From the NCBI RefSeq assembly GCF_900094945.1, contig NZ_FMAQ01000005.1, forward strand, positions 58,402 to 122,401: a stretch of 64,000 nucleotides of DNA, written 5' to 3'. The notes beneath the pieces are model-generated. The model saw nothing but the letters and a program-made list of their open reading frames with translations. It ran no database searches and had not been told where the DNA came from. The stretch's first letter is position 1; every line of letters starts with the position of its first letter. Made by a program: the position numbers and the translations under genes. Below, in pieces: positions 8,908 through 18,846 of this stretch. This DNA comes from Gilliamella bombicola (GTDB lineage: Bacteria > Pseudomonadota > Gammaproteobacteria > Enterobacterales > Orbaceae).

Positions 8908-11580
8908 TTAACTAATCCGCGATTGCTTGAAAAAAGCAAGAATTTCGCCCAATCGGCTATTTTGTTCTTGGCTAATTTCGCGTCCTGCATGATGCCCTAC
9001 ATTTTCTTGCGCAAGCATAGCAAAGGCAATAAACCAATCAAATATTGCATACTGAGAATAATTTTTAGTGTTGTCGTCCAGTTTTGGTAATAAATGCGAT
9101 GATTGCACATTAAATTCGCTTAATGGTGAAGAAAATATTGGTTTACCCTGATTAACTTTGCTCATTGGTATATCACTTGCTTGCCCTTGAATAAAACCAA
9201 GCCAAGCAATAAAGTCGGCCAGTAACGTATGAATAGTACTGACTTGTCTAGACTCTAGATCATCACGTTTACTACCTGTATTTTCATTATGCAAAATGCG
9301 TTCACTTAAACTTGCTTCAAGTTTCATTCGATTTGCAGCAGTAATCAGTTCTTCTACCATAAAAGAGAGTGATTTTTGACTGATACCAAAAAAATCTAAG
9401 ATATGCTTATCTAGCACAATATTTCTTAAATGATCTAACCATGCCGAAAAAACTGTTTTTGCAAACTTTGATTCCGTAGGTAATAGGGTGCTTTGTTTGG
9501 TGGTTGATGACGAATTAACATCAGAGAATAGTTCAAAGTCAGCCGTTAAACCAAAATCATTAGATAAATTATCTAACAAATTATCATTGCCAGCTTGCTG
9601 CGTTTCATTTTCGACAGTATTGGAGTGATAAAGCGCTCTAATGGTTTGATCTGGCAGTTCAAACACTTTAAGTAGCTCGCCTAATAATAGTGCTTTACTC
9701 TGTAATTCTTTAACGACATCAGCAATGATTTGTTTTTTCTTAGCTAGCTCTTCAGCATTGTCTGCTTGATACCAAGTATCAAAACGCATATTAATGATAT
9801 ATGCAATTTTTTCATTAAGCTGTTCAACAATTCGTTGCTGTTTAACTTCAGTAATAGCCACTTGTTCTAAGTATTGGCTAATTCGTCCTATACCACCATC
9901 ATTGAGTTTTAACATGGCATCCCATGTTTCTTCTGGCTGGAACACGTACTGTTTGATATCACTATTTTGCACAAATGTACTTCTTAATACATTCATTTTA
10001 TCTTGATAATTTTCATTATAAGATTGCTCTTGGCAGGTGTTCGGATCGACATTTAAAAACGGTACATCAAACCCCGGTTTGCGGACAAGAAAGACATTAT
10101 TAAATTGATGCTCGTTAGACCAATTGCTTAACCAATCGTAACTACCAAAGCGTTCTAAAATAGTTTGCTGAAGTAACCCACCTTTACCCCAGCTATTTTT
10201 AAGATTGTCTTCTGATAGCGTTAATGAGGTACCAATACGTTTATCAAACATGGTAATTGCCCATAATAACCCTGCTTTTTTCGTTGCTCTTTTTTCAGCT
10301 GTTTCACCTTGGGTTTTATCGATCCAACGCTCAAGTACTGGACCAACATCATTAACATCTGATTGTTTATCTGACGGAGTGCAAACAACTAGCACATTCA
10401 TTTCTTGATTATCAGTATATTTTTCAAAAAGATAAGCAACTTTACCACGCAATAAAAGCTGAGCAATGGGGTTGCCTTCTTTCACATCTGAAATCGATAT
10501 CAAATTTAAACGCCCACGATATCCAGGAAAATCAAGTAAATCCACATTTTCAAAAGTTGGCACTCTGGTTTTATTGACTAATGGGAAAATTAATTCGGCG
10601 GTTAAAAAAGCCAATTGCGCTAAAGATATTGATGTTGGTTCACTATTTAACGGCGTTATGGTAATCGATGAATCTTTGTCGGTATTTAATCGCTCAAGAA
10701 TATCAACATTCATAATACTGTCAATTTGCGACTTGGTACCATTATTATCTTTCACTAATACTGAAAGCGGTGCATACACAGTTTCAGCATGGTGTAAACT
10801 TGATAATGTGGTGGCTAATTGAGTATAAATTATCGTCAGTTCAGTAATTCCACCCCATAAGACAGAAAACAGCTCACCACGCTCAGCTATTGATAAATAA
10901 GGAATAAGGTGCGTTACTTTTTCCCAATATCCCCCTTTCAATTCTTCAAGCGAATTACCAAAGTTTTCAGATAAATAATCGTAAAGATCAACAATATCAT
11001 CCTCGCTAACACCACCAACATAATTGGTTTGTTTCTGATTTTCTAAGCGTTGAATGGTCTGATTTAACGGTGCAAACTCGATTTTATTAGATACTTTTTG
11101 CTGATCAAAATCTTTAAAATAAGCATTTATCAAGATTTTGACTATTTCGATCTCTTTAAATAATTTTAATTCTAACGGATAGTTAGGTATGCCCCCTTTG
11201 GCAATGCGGCTAAAGCGAGTGACAAGCCCCGTCGCCTCTTTGCCACTACCTACGGGATTAACATGGTCAATAAAATCTAACACTTCATTATCGACAACCG
11301 TTTCAAGCTTACCATTTTCACCAGCTGCAAGTGCTGAAATAAGGTAAGATTTACCTGCCTGTGATAATCCAAAAAAACCAACTGCAACAGATTTAGTTGA
11401 GACATCTCCCAATCGTTTTGCGCTGTTACGCAAACGACGCAAATCCAAAATTAAGTTATCCGCTTCGCTATTTAAACGTTTAGATGAATGCCGTGTTTGG
11501 TTCACCCACTCAATAGCCTTTGCAGATGCTTGATAGACCTGATCCCAAGATTTAGGCAGTTGTTCATTTAAGTTTTTCAT
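8908..11580 (-). CDS. srfC: SrfC, dynamin-like GTPase family protein
   Basis: An 890-residue protein of the SrfC virulence-factor family (named from the Salmonella SsrB-regulated srfABC genes). The N-terminus has a P-loop, GLSQAGKS (71-78), a G3-type DFPG near residue 350 and a G4-like TMFDK near 445, the arrangement of a large dynamin-like GTPase. The C-terminal half is long and helical, suited to self-assembly or membrane contact. The start overlaps the stop of srfB by 4 bp, so translation is coupled. There is no signal peptide or obvious membrane helix, so it should be cytosolic or peripheral. The biochemical role of SrfC is not firmly known. Confidence 0.9.
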   Translation of the reverse strand: MKNLNEQLPKSWDQVYQASAKAIEWVNQTRHSSKRLNSEADNLILDLRRLRNSAKRLGDVSTKSVAVGFFGLSQAGKSYLISALAAGENGKLETVVDNEVLDFIDHVNPVGSGKEATGLVTRFSRIAKGGIPNYPLELKLFKEIEIVKILINAYFKDFDQQKVSNKIEFAPLNQTIQRLENQKQTNYVGGVSEDDIVDLYDYLSENFGNSLEELKGGYWEKVTHLIPYLSIAERGELFSVLWGGITELTIIYTQLATTLSSLHHAETVYAPLSVLVKDNNGTKSQIDSIMNVDILERLNTDKDSSITITPLNSEPTSISLAQLAFLTAELIFPLVNKTRVPTFENVDLLDFPGYRGRLNLISISDVKEGNPIAQLLLRGKVAYLFEKYTDNQEMNVLVVCTPSDKQSDVNDVGPVLERWIDKTQGETAEKRATKKAGLLWAITMFDKRIGTSLTLSEDNLKNSWGKGGLLQQTILERFGSYDWLSNWSNEHQFNNVFLVRKPGFDVPFLNVDPNTCQEQSYNENYQDKMNVLRSTFVQNSDIKQYVFQPEETWDAMLKLNDGGIGRISQYLEQVAITEVKQQRIVEQLNEKIAYIINMRFDTWYQADNAEELAKKKQIIADVVKELQSKALLLGELLKVFELPDQTIRALYHSNTVENETQQAGNDNLLDNLSNDFGLTADFELFSDVNSSSTTKQSTLLPTESKFAKTVFSAWLDHLRNIVLDKHILDFFGISQKSLSFMVEELITAANRMKLEASLSERILHNENTGSKRDDLESRQVSTIHTLLADFIAWLGFIQGQASDIPMSKVNQGKPIFSSPLSEFNVQSSHLLPKLDDNTKNYSQYAIFDWFIAFAMLAQENVGHHAGREISQEQNSRLGEILAFFKQSRIS

Positions 11581-14500
11581 CGTTTTATCATTCCACTATC
11601 AAGCCAATATTGCGTACTTATTAACCCCGAGTTAACCATGGTGTTTAAACTTAGTTTAATATCCTGATTTTTATTACAGGCTCGCCCATCTGAGGCTTTT
11701 ACTTCTTTAATATAAAAATTTTCGATCGTTTTTTGTTTATTTTTTATGCCTAAAGTAACTTCTAGAACGACGCCTTCAGCACTTAATCGCTTAGCTACCT
11801 CACTGTTTTCAATCGTTAAAATATAGATAGGCGATGCCGGCCAACGGTCAACGTCAAGTTGCCTAAAGCCAAGTCTTGTAGTACCTCGAATTTCAAATGA
11901 GAGATCAGGAAAATCATAATCAGGATTATCCAAATCAATATCTTGGTAATAGACATTTTCTTTTTTAATCATATTAAGATTATCTAAAAGTCCAATGTAC
12001 TTAACGGTTGAATATAAATCTATATTAGAGGATCTAAAATAGAAATTAGGTAATCGTAAATTCTTGCTTAAAAAGCATAGCATCGCCCCCACGGCTGCCG
12101 TTGTTTTAGGATCATCAATTCGCTCTTGTTTATGGAAAGGATACCAACCACCTGTATAATAACCATGCAAAGGTAAAATTCGTCCAGCAGGCATAGATAA
12201 GCGTGATCGGAAATAACTTTGGATACCAGGTAAACGCGAAGGACGACCAGTTAACAAAAGAACATCACACTGATAACAACTAATAATTTCGGATAATGCA
12301 TCAAACGTTTTACAAATATTGTAATAATCACCCCGAATAAACAAATAATGAATACGTTTAAGGTTAATCTCAATACTTAAGTTAAGTACTGAAAAATCAG
12401 GATTATTTAATGCGCGCTTAATCGGTTCATTAATAAAATTGAGCACGTTATCGGTCATCATATTGTGTTGTAATAATTCACCGAAAGTAGAACAATAGAC
12501 ATGTTGCTCTGTGTGTAATGGGTCATAAAGTTCGTACGCTTTTAATATTTGTAATCCAATTGGTGTAAATAGCTGTAAGGTAAGTTGCTGGCGTAATACC
12601 GCATCTTGAATGGATAGTTGCTGAGAGCCAATAATGGTGGACAAAATTGGGTTAGGGTCTGCAATTCCAGCTTGTTTTAAACCATTGGTTAAAGCCGTTA
12701 TAACGGTATCTTGGATAATATCGAGTAAAATATCATCCCCAGCGACTTTGAACCCATCACGAAAAAGCTGAGTTGGCACAATATAGGCATTACTACTGTT
12801 GGCTTGCCCGTTAACGCCGTAGTCTAATTGATAATCGTTAATCACTAAATCGGTTGTGCCACCACCAATATCAACCGTTGCAATCGTTAGCTTTTGCTTA
12901 TCAGCTTTCCCCGGACGGATCATTGAGGCAATAAACTCTTCACATCGCCCATTATAATTATTTTGTGTTTCATTAAAAAGATACACAACTTGGCCACAAG
13001 TCGCTTCATCCCATTGAATATAAACTTCAGGAATATTTGGCCAAACACTTTTTAATTGCTCAGGGTTATTGAAATCAATATTGTCATCTGAACTATCCCA
13101 ACCAAGGCTTTTCCAAACCAAACCGATGGCTTGATATACGCAACTTTTAAATATTGCTTGTTCGGGTTTTGGCATGGCTGGCGGAATCGTTAAAATAATT
13201 GAACGTAAATTACGTGGTGTTTTCGCATGCTCTAGTTTATTACGCTGAGCGACACTATTCATTTGCATTAATGCATGCATTAATACTTCACATAACATAA
13301 ACGTCATCAAAGAACTGCGAGAGTATTTTGGGTGGAAAACCGGCATTTTGCGATCATACTCTTCTTGAATATCATTGCTAAGAATATGCAACGCTTCACC
13401 ATATTCATTAATTAAACTCGAAAAAGGCTCTGCCGTTGCAAATGGTTCATGATCACTTTTTACATAATGAGAGTTAAAACGCCACCCTTGTTCATATTTA
13501 TCTTGATCCCACAAATAACGTTTTGGGCTTGAAAGTCCCGTTGCGCCTTCATTGCCTTCACGCCGACTGGCAAGTCGGCTTGCTTCTTGACCAACACGGA
13601 CAATACTTGGCCAACGAAACGTGTCACGTCGCCCACTTTGCAAAGAAAAATGTTCCTTGCCAAAAAAAGTTTGGGCAAATTCAACTCGACTTTCAAACGG
13701 TTCATTATAAATATGTTCAGGCTGAGTTAAATCACGGATTTCAAGCTCATAACGATGATTTAAACTATCTTTATCTTGGGCATGATCTTCAATTAGAATC
13801 CCACAAGTGCGTGAATTACCCACATCTAAAATCATATCGACAGGAATTGATTTCACCACATCATCTTTATTATTTGATACAATTTTAATTGTCGGTAATT
13901 GCAATGAATCGGCAAGTAAATGGATAATATTTAGGTAGTGTCCATAATAAGATTTGCTTTTAATTTCTTGATTAAGATCATCTTTATGGATCTTTAACCG
14001 CTCAGATTGTGGCGCCAGCTCTTGAAAGAGATCAATTAACCAACTGGTTATCCATTTGAGCTCTAAATACCATGAAACCTGATCAGAACGATGTGCTAAA
14101 CTAAAGACTGCACCAGTCATCACATCATTTTCGGTTGGAGCAAGATAAGCCACATCTTGTAAGTTAGCAAATACTTTTGTATCAAAAGCAAACGTAATTC
14201 GATGTGTATTACCATCAGGATCTTCACCTTCAGGAATGCTAACAATTCGAACTCGGCTCCAATTATGCGGTCCTTGATCAAAGCGCTCTGGCGGTATTGA
14301 ACGCAAAACAGGCACAGGTAACCAAATACCATCGTATAATTTTAACGACTGATCAACACTAATTTCTTGTGTTGGTTTGACAGCAAATGTTGGATTATCA
14401 GGTGTAAAAAATTGACCACTTTCCACATCTTCAATCAATCTGATGAGTGCACCACTTTCTGATGGATCAATAAAGGCTCCATTGACTTTACTGCGCCATT

Positions 14501-14603
14501 GATTATCTTTCCAATCGATTTTAAGTGCAAAATCAAGAAACTGAATACCACTATTCATAATCAGTGTCACTTCTTGACCATAATTGCGTAATTCTGGAAG
14601 CAT
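11577..14603 (-). CDS. srfB: SrfB, Hsp70/actin-fold ATPase family protein
   Basis: A 1008-residue SrfB-family protein. After a family-specific N-domain (about 1-250) come the actin/Hsp70 nucleotide-binding signatures: phosphate-1 LDVGNSRTCG (259-268), phosphate-2 VDIGGGTTDL near 577 and the adenosine motif LLTGRPSRLPG near 780. All three are intact, so ATP binding is likely. It sits 9 bp after srfA and overlaps srfC by 4 bp. It has no signal peptide and should be cytosolic. The srfABC order matches that known in enteric bacteria and Xenorhabdus/Photorhabdus, where the proteins are linked to virulence, but the mechanism is unresolved. Confidence 0.93.
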   Translation of the reverse strand: MLPELRNYGQEVTLIMNSGIQFLDFALKIDWKDNQWRSKVNGAFIDPSESGALIRLIEDVESGQFFTPDNPTFAVKPTQEISVDQSLKLYDGIWLPVPVLRSIPPERFDQGPHNWSRVRIVSIPEGEDPDGNTHRITFAFDTKVFANLQDVAYLAPTENDVMTGAVFSLAHRSDQVSWYLELKWITSWLIDLFQELAPQSERLKIHKDDLNQEIKSKSYYGHYLNIIHLLADSLQLPTIKIVSNNKDDVVKSIPVDMILDVGNSRTCGILIEDHAQDKDSLNHRYELEIRDLTQPEHIYNEPFESRVEFAQTFFGKEHFSLQSGRRDTFRWPSIVRVGQEASRLASRREGNEGATGLSSPKRYLWDQDKYEQGWRFNSHYVKSDHEPFATAEPFSSLINEYGEALHILSNDIQEEYDRKMPVFHPKYSRSSLMTFMLCEVLMHALMQMNSVAQRNKLEHAKTPRNLRSIILTIPPAMPKPEQAIFKSCVYQAIGLVWKSLGWDSSDDNIDFNNPEQLKSVWPNIPEVYIQWDEATCGQVVYLFNETQNNYNGRCEEFIASMIRPGKADKQKLTIATVDIGGGTTDLVINDYQLDYGVNGQANSSNAYIVPTQLFRDGFKVAGDDILLDIIQDTVITALTNGLKQAGIADPNPILSTIIGSQQLSIQDAVLRQQLTLQLFTPIGLQILKAYELYDPLHTEQHVYCSTFGELLQHNMMTDNVLNFINEPIKRALNNPDFSVLNLSIEINLKRIHYLFIRGDYYNICKTFDALSEIISCYQCDVLLLTGRPSRLPGIQSYFRSRLSMPAGRILPLHGYYTGGWYPFHKQERIDDPKTTAAVGAMLCFLSKNLRLPNFYFRSSNIDLYSTVKYIGLLDNLNMIKKENVYYQDIDLDNPDYDFPDLSFEIRGTTRLGFRQLDVDRWPASPIYILTIENSEVAKRLSAEGVVLEVTLGIKNKQKTIENFYIKEVKASDGRACNKNQDIKLSLNTMVNSGLISTQYWLDSGMIKR

Positions 14604-14612
14604 ATATAACCT

Positions 14613-16175
14613 TTATTGTTTTTTCATCGTTATTGGGAATGCAGTCCCATTATTATAAATTCCTTGGCAATTGGCTTTATTATCTTTGCCTGGTGTGCAT
14701 TGAATTTTGGGTAATTGATATTTGGTGTTATCACTGCAAACAGCCTCAGTATTACCCGCTATACCTAAATTAGCATTTTTAATATCGGTGCCAACATTAC
14801 CTGTACATTTTACACCGTCACTACGCGTTATAGTGACTTCGCCATTACCATCTTTAAAGTTATAACTTAATTGCAACGGTTTACCTGTGGCTTTGTCTTG
14901 AATACCCCCATTGGCAGACCATTGACCATCTAAGAATTTTGTAGAGCCTTGCTTGATTGCATCTGCTGGTAAGGCTAAATTATTGGTTTGATCAACCGCA
15001 GAGTTAGAATCTGCTTTATTGTCTTTATCTGATGGCGAAGAAGTTTGGTCAGCGCTATCTTTGTCTTGTCCATTTTGAACATCTGTATTATCTTTTTTAT
15101 CGGGAGCGGTAGGCGTTGATTTTTCATCTTTATCATCTGTTTTACCCACATCAGGCGCAGTCACTTGATCATTTTTATTATCTTGCGCATCTGGATTTGA
15201 AGTATTATTACCCTCATTTGCATTATCTGGTGCTACAGAATGATCAACCGAATCACTTGCTACATTGGGGTTAGTTGGAGTATTGGTTGCATTGTCTAAA
15301 ATCGTGCCATTTGGTATAGCACTACCCGTGACACCGAACCGATTATCAACAACCACATCTCTTGGCTCAGTTTTTAATGCTGGATCTATCGCTTTTTTAT
15401 CCTGTTTGTCATCCTTTTCAGGTTGACTAATATTGTTATTATCTAAAGATACATTCGGATTAATCGATAGCTCAGGTTTTAACCAACAACCGCGTAGCAA
15501 AAATAACGCTAATAGAAGCAACAATAATAATGGTAATAACCCTAGCAACCATATCCACCAACGTTTCCACCATGGTTTATTATCAATAAGCGTCGCAGAA
15601 GTAACTGCTGCTGCTTGTGCAACTTTTGCTACCGGCTCTAAACTATAGAATGGAGAATTTCCCTGAGAGATGTGCGGATACACAAATCCCCAGAAAGTAA
15701 TCACCGGTTTACCGTTAACAATATAAACAAATTGATTACTGGGAAAACGTATTGCCATCAAATTAGGTTCAGCACTATCAACATTATTTTTTGGATCATA
15801 AATAAGACGGCTAAAAAGCAGTTGATCACCTTTTAAATTAGGATTACTGGCTAGCTGTTTGCCAAAATTCATCACTTTATGTTCAAATTCTTTCAGTAAA
15901 GCCAGCGCTGACTGTTGCTCAGATTCACTAGCTGAAGTCCAAGGAACAATATCATATTGCCCATCAGGCTGATTTGAATCAAAAGGAATATACCAATCGA
16001 TAATATTACCTTGATCATTGCGTTGAGGAATAGCTAAATAATCGGCATATTGTTTGCCTAATTTAACTCTAAACATTTCACGGATTTGAGCTGCAACTAA
16101 ATAAGCGGCTTTACCATCATGCCCTAGCATTTTAAAATTTTTAATATCACCACTTCGAAGTAATGTATTTGCCAT
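14613..16175 (-). CDS. srfA: SrfA-family membrane protein
   Basis: A 520-residue protein at the head of the srf operon. Residues 1-200 form a cytosolic domain (LAIP near 60, WYIP after it). A Trp-rich segment leads into one very hydrophobic Leu-rich helix (about 205-232). Residues 245-395 are low-complexity Asp/Asn/Lys/Thr/Pro sequence, a long flexible periplasmic spacer, and 400-520 form a compact C-terminal domain with several Cys. A good ribosome site (AAAGGAA, 3 bases before ATG 16175) sets the start. Its N-domain is shared with the last, partial gene of the operon (1-1069). It probably recruits SrfB/SrfC to the inner membrane; that is inference. Confidence 0.85.
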   Translation of the reverse strand: MANTLLRSGDIKNFKMLGHDGKAAYLVAAQIREMFRVKLGKQYADYLAIPQRNDQGNIIDWYIPFDSNQPDGQYDIVPWTSASESEQQSALALLKEFEHKVMNFGKQLASNPNLKGDQLLFSRLIYDPKNNVDSAEPNLMAIRFPSNQFVYIVNGKPVITFWGFVYPHISQGNSPFYSLEPVAKVAQAAAVTSATLIDNKPWWKRWWIWLLGLLPLLLLLLLALFLLRGCWLKPELSINPNVSLDNNNISQPEKDDKQDKKAIDPALKTEPRDVVVDNRFGVTGSAIPNGTILDNATNTPTNPNVASDSVDHSVAPDNANEGNNTSNPDAQDNKNDQVTAPDVGKTDDKDEKSTPTAPDKKDNTDVQNGQDKDSADQTSSPSDKDNKADSNSAVDQTNNLALPADAIKQGSTKFLDGQWSANGGIQDKATGKPLQLSYNFKDGNGEVTITRSDGVKCTGNVGTDIKNANLGIAGNTEAVCSDNTKYQLPKIQCTPGKDNKANCQGIYNNGTAFPITMKKQ

Positions 16176-16446
16176 ATGTTCCTTTCTATTATTTTATTTC
16201 TAGCATTCCTACTCAACAAAAATAAGTTTAACAGAAAACACCATTATTGTAATTGATATGATTATGGATATTATGAATTTTTAGTCATATTTTTGATAAG
16301 TTTCACCATAAATAAAAATATTTATATAAACTATAAACAAAAAAAGATAACCAATTGTTTTATAAAAATTTTAATATCAATCATTACACCTATACGAGTT
16401 ACAAATTTATACTGAAACACATACTTTCCTGAAATTTTTCCCTAAA

Positions 16447-18321
16447 TTATTTTAAAAAATCTTGATCCGTCAATACACGTAATGGTTGCATATCGCTTTC
16501 ACCTTTGATAACTAAAGTAGGATCAGAACGTAGACAAGTACCACCATAATGACCGCCTACCGTAAAAGTACATAATTGTAGATAGCGGTCTTCGACTTTT
16601 GGTAAGCACCATAATTCTTGGTAAATATTTTCTTGCTTAGCAAAACTTCCAACGGTTTTATCAAGGATCTGTTCTTGGTTACTTACTAATTGAATATCAC
16701 TTCCACGACGCCCTGCTATTGGTTTTACTGCATAACCTTTTTTAATTAGGCTTTCATTAAGTTTGAACGTTGATTCTAATAAATAGCGATGATTTGGAAA
16801 CAATGACCATAATACTGGCAAAATAGCTTTATTACTTGGAATCACCGTCCATAAGGGCTCAAAAACCGATACTTCTGGTCGCAATAATACATCAATTAAC
16901 CTGACCGTATTTTCTGGATGCCAAGTACGGATCGGCAAGCCGGCAATCTGCGCTTCACTTTCTTCACGAAGTTGATCTAATACAGTTTCCCAAGCCCATG
17001 TTTTCCAAACGCAGGTGACTTGGCGCTCTTCATCATCTACAAGTCGACCCCGTTTATCCCACCTTAGCCCATTGAGCCCCCTCAAAATTTTACTGTCAAA
17101 CCCTGCCTGAGTAAGGGCTGTTTGCATAAATAACGCATGATAATTTTCTTCACTGTCATCATCTTGCATGATATGAATAAAAGGTTGAGCATCACTATGC
17201 CGCCAACAGTTAGCTAAAGAATTGAGTAAGCCACAACCAGGATTAGTACCTATATTTAACCCAGCTTGATCCGCCCATTTTTGTAAAATATCCCCGGCTT
17301 CTGTATGACATGAAGCTGAATCGGCGTTATATTCATACACTTTTAAGCCGCGTTCATCCATACAAAAATCTAATCGTCCTGTTATCATTTGATAACGACG
17401 TTGCTGCCATGAAAGTCTTAACCTTGGCCATAGTATTTCGGGAATATTGAAGTTCTTTAACAGAGCATTATTTTTTAAAACCTTGTCAGTCGCATGCAAA
17501 TACATTAGATGTAATTCATTAGTGGCTCGAATTAATTCTTGCTCAGCACTTTCAGAAATCGTGAAATAACGATAATGATCATCATGACTAATAGCATGAC
17601 CTGCAGCAAATACATAGGCATTTTCTAATGGATTTGACTCATTAAGCCATTTTTTTTCAAATTGCCCTTCGTTTTTAAGGTGAGCACTATGAATCATCAA
17701 TAATGGATTAGGAACTGTCGGTTGTGGCAAGCTGTGCTCTGTATCATCGGTTTGTATCATCCACCCTAAGATCTTGGTATCGTCAAATGTATCATGCAAT
17801 TCGTAGCCTTCGCTCGTTACTGACATTTGAAGTTCACGGGTCCATTGCTGTCCAATGGGTAATCGTATATGGATGACATTTTGTTCTGCAACTCGTACTT
17901 TATCTTCAAATACTTCAGTGATAACCGCAACATGACCCGTTCTATCAAATACACCGCCATCATCCCATATCAATAAAGAGCCTGCTTCTGGCTTTTTTTT
18001 ACTACCATTGGCAAACGCCTGCAAAGGTAAAATCGCCTCGTTAACTACTTGTCTTAAAAAACGTAACGAAAAAATTTCATGCGCCATCCCTACATCAGTA
18101 AATACGATCCCATAATTTAAAAATAAAAATCGCCTTGCAAATTCAACACATTGCCATTTATATCCCATATACTCATACCCACAATAACTACGAAATGATG
18201 CATCATTGGGATACAGTTTTTTATCCAAGGTTTCATAATCAGATGAATAAATAGCAACGCCGCCCGGTGCATAACCTAGTAATGTGCCGAAAGGTTCTTT
18301 ATGATTGGACTTAGATAACAT
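16447..18321 (-). CDS. gss: Bifunctional glutathionylspermidine amidase/synthetase
   Basis: A 624-residue protein (E. coli Gss is about 619). The N-terminal half is a CHAP amidase domain with the nucleophile Cys58 in KWQCVEF and a His in RTGHVAVI, which hydrolyses glutathionylspermidine. The C-terminal half is the ATP-grasp synthetase that joins glutathione to spermidine (MDERGLKVYEYNADSAS, WKTWAWE, IAGRRGSDI). It acts in the cytosol in thiol-polyamine balance. It is a single gene divergent from ybeD. The 270-bp gap to srfA holds the srf promoter region, so it is not part of that operon. Confidence 0.96.
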   Translation of the reverse strand: MLSKSNHKEPFGTLLGYAPGGVAIYSSDYETLDKKLYPNDASFRSYCGYEYMGYKWQCVEFARRFLFLNYGIVFTDVGMAHEIFSLRFLRQVVNEAILPLQAFANGSKKKPEAGSLLIWDDGGVFDRTGHVAVITEVFEDKVRVAEQNVIHIRLPIGQQWTRELQMSVTSEGYELHDTFDDTKILGWMIQTDDTEHSLPQPTVPNPLLMIHSAHLKNEGQFEKKWLNESNPLENAYVFAAGHAISHDDHYRYFTISESAEQELIRATNELHLMYLHATDKVLKNNALLKNFNIPEILWPRLRLSWQQRRYQMITGRLDFCMDERGLKVYEYNADSASCHTEAGDILQKWADQAGLNIGTNPGCGLLNSLANCWRHSDAQPFIHIMQDDDSEENYHALFMQTALTQAGFDSKILRGLNGLRWDKRGRLVDDEERQVTCVWKTWAWETVLDQLREESEAQIAGLPIRTWHPENTVRLIDVLLRPEVSVFEPLWTVIPSNKAILPVLWSLFPNHRYLLESTFKLNESLIKKGYAVKPIAGRRGSDIQLVSNQEQILDKTVGSFAKQENIYQELWCLPKVEDRYLQLCTFTVGGHYGGTCLRSDPTLVIKGESDMQPLRVLTDQDFLK

Positions 18322-18513
18322 GATGTTTAGCCTTATTGGTAAATAGCAAGATACTTTTATTTTACTATGTTAGAATTTCCTTATCATAGCTCAAAATATA
18401 TACTTAAAAAAGCGATGTTTATTGTTCGTTACTTGAAGAATGCTAAACTGCCTATATATACTAATCATTCTTGATACCGATACATCGAACCAGTAACTGA
18501 GAAAATTAATATT

Positions 18514-18780
18514 ATGCAACCAACAAAATTAAATGAATTATTAGAGTTTCCATGTTCTTTTACCTATAAAGTTATGGGGGAAGCTAAGCCTGAACTTGTC
18601 GACAAAGTAGTAACTGTGATCCAGCGGCATGCTCCTGGTGATTATACGCCATCAATTAAACCGAGTAGCAAAGGTAACTATCATTCGGTTTCAATTACAA
18701 TTAATGCTACCCATATTGATCAAATCGAGAACCTTTATAAAGAATTAGGCGAAATCGATATTGTAAGAATGGTTTTATAA
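18514..18780 (+). CDS. ybeD: DUF493 family protein YbeD
   Basis: An 88-residue protein matching E. coli YbeD (87 residues) along its length: [17 protein letters not shown] at the start, [11 protein letters not shown] in the middle and [10 protein letters not shown] at the end. It is a small ferredoxin-like fold resembling regulatory ACT domains; its biochemical role is unknown. In E. coli it lies between dacA and lipB, but here neither is present and metY follows 66 bp downstream. Confidence 0.93.
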   Translation: MQPTKLNELLEFPCSFTYKVMGEAKPELVDKVVTVIQRHAPGDYTPSIKPSSKGNYHSVSITINATHIDQIENLYKELGEIDIVRMVL

Positions 18781-18846
18781 TACTTTACTTTTTTGATATT
18801 TTTTGCACAAAATAGAGCCTTATTATTATAATTAAGAGGCTCTCAT

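Noticed and set aside
18812..18843. Hairpin over the metY ribosome site as a riboswitch
   Set aside because: The AGAGCC/GGCTCT stem is only 6 bp with an AT loop and lacks the conserved core of any SAM or other riboswitch that I know.
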